Shown: positions 13,029-13,029 of the stretch, one piece after another
Layout: every line of letters begins with the position of its first letter
How positions within the stretch are numbered: position 1 is the first letter of the stretch
Source of the DNA: Actinomycetes bacterium
Lineage (GTDB): Bacteria; Actinomycetota; Actinomycetes; Actinomycetales; Cellulomonadaceae
DNA: 13,029 nucleotides
Direction of reading: 5' to 3'
Assembly: GCA_023425905.1 (NCBI GenBank)
Contig: JAFABT010000048.1
Coordinates: 1-13,029, forward strand
Made by a program: the position numbers and the translations under genes
Notes under the pieces: model-generated
Database searches by the model: none
What the model saw: the letters and a program-made list of their open reading frames with translations, nothing else
What the model was told of the DNA's origin: nothing

Positions 13029-13029
13029 C

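Overview
The window is high-GC DNA of an actinobacterial type, with many GTG starts and codons ending in G or C. It holds the tail and lysis end of a siphovirus-like phage genome, most likely a prophage. Assignments come from reading motifs and domain order in the sequence; no database search was run.

Layout. On the minus strand, read from right to left in transcription order: (1) the G and G-T tail assembly chaperones, overlapping through a CCCAAAA -1 frameshift site; (2) a 1430-residue tape measure protein; (3) a minor tail protein with a carbohydrate-binding-module-like insertion; (4) a DUF5047-like hub protein; (5) a minor tail protein with an OB-like N-terminus and a possible receptor-binding jelly roll; (6) a 66-residue protein of unknown role; (7) a short tail fibre; (8) a lysis cassette of a coiled-coil membrane protein, a VanY/M15 endolysin with an internal start, and a two-TM holin-like protein; (9) a HicA-like toxin with a small partner, bracketed by near-identical hairpin-forming repeats. 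Tight junctions (ATGA, TGATG, short gaps, Shine-Dalgarno sites inside upstream genes) indicate one late operon from at least 13028 to 1573.

The most interesting structure is at 3461-4195. A perfect 21-bp inverted repeat lies in the tail-fibre gene (minus strand) and in a promoterless ORF facing it (plus strand). In both genes it encodes the same seven codons in the same frame. Inverting the roughly 0.7-kb segment would keep fibre residues 1-70 and exchange a 128-residue C-terminus for a 93-residue lectin-like one. This is the logic of the Mu G and P1 C segments. The repeat resembles a XerC/XerD dif site and no recombinase gene is in the window, so a host Xer recombinase is a plausible but unproven agent.

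The left edge (1 to about 127) is a piece of a TadA/CpaF-type pilus ATPase cut off in mid-domain, probably host DNA at the prophage end. It is followed by about 240 bp packed with GTGACA/TGTCAC motifs, a perfect 12-bp inverted repeat, and a small plus-strand ORF resembling a helicase-associated domain. Capsid, portal, integrase and repressor genes are not in the window.
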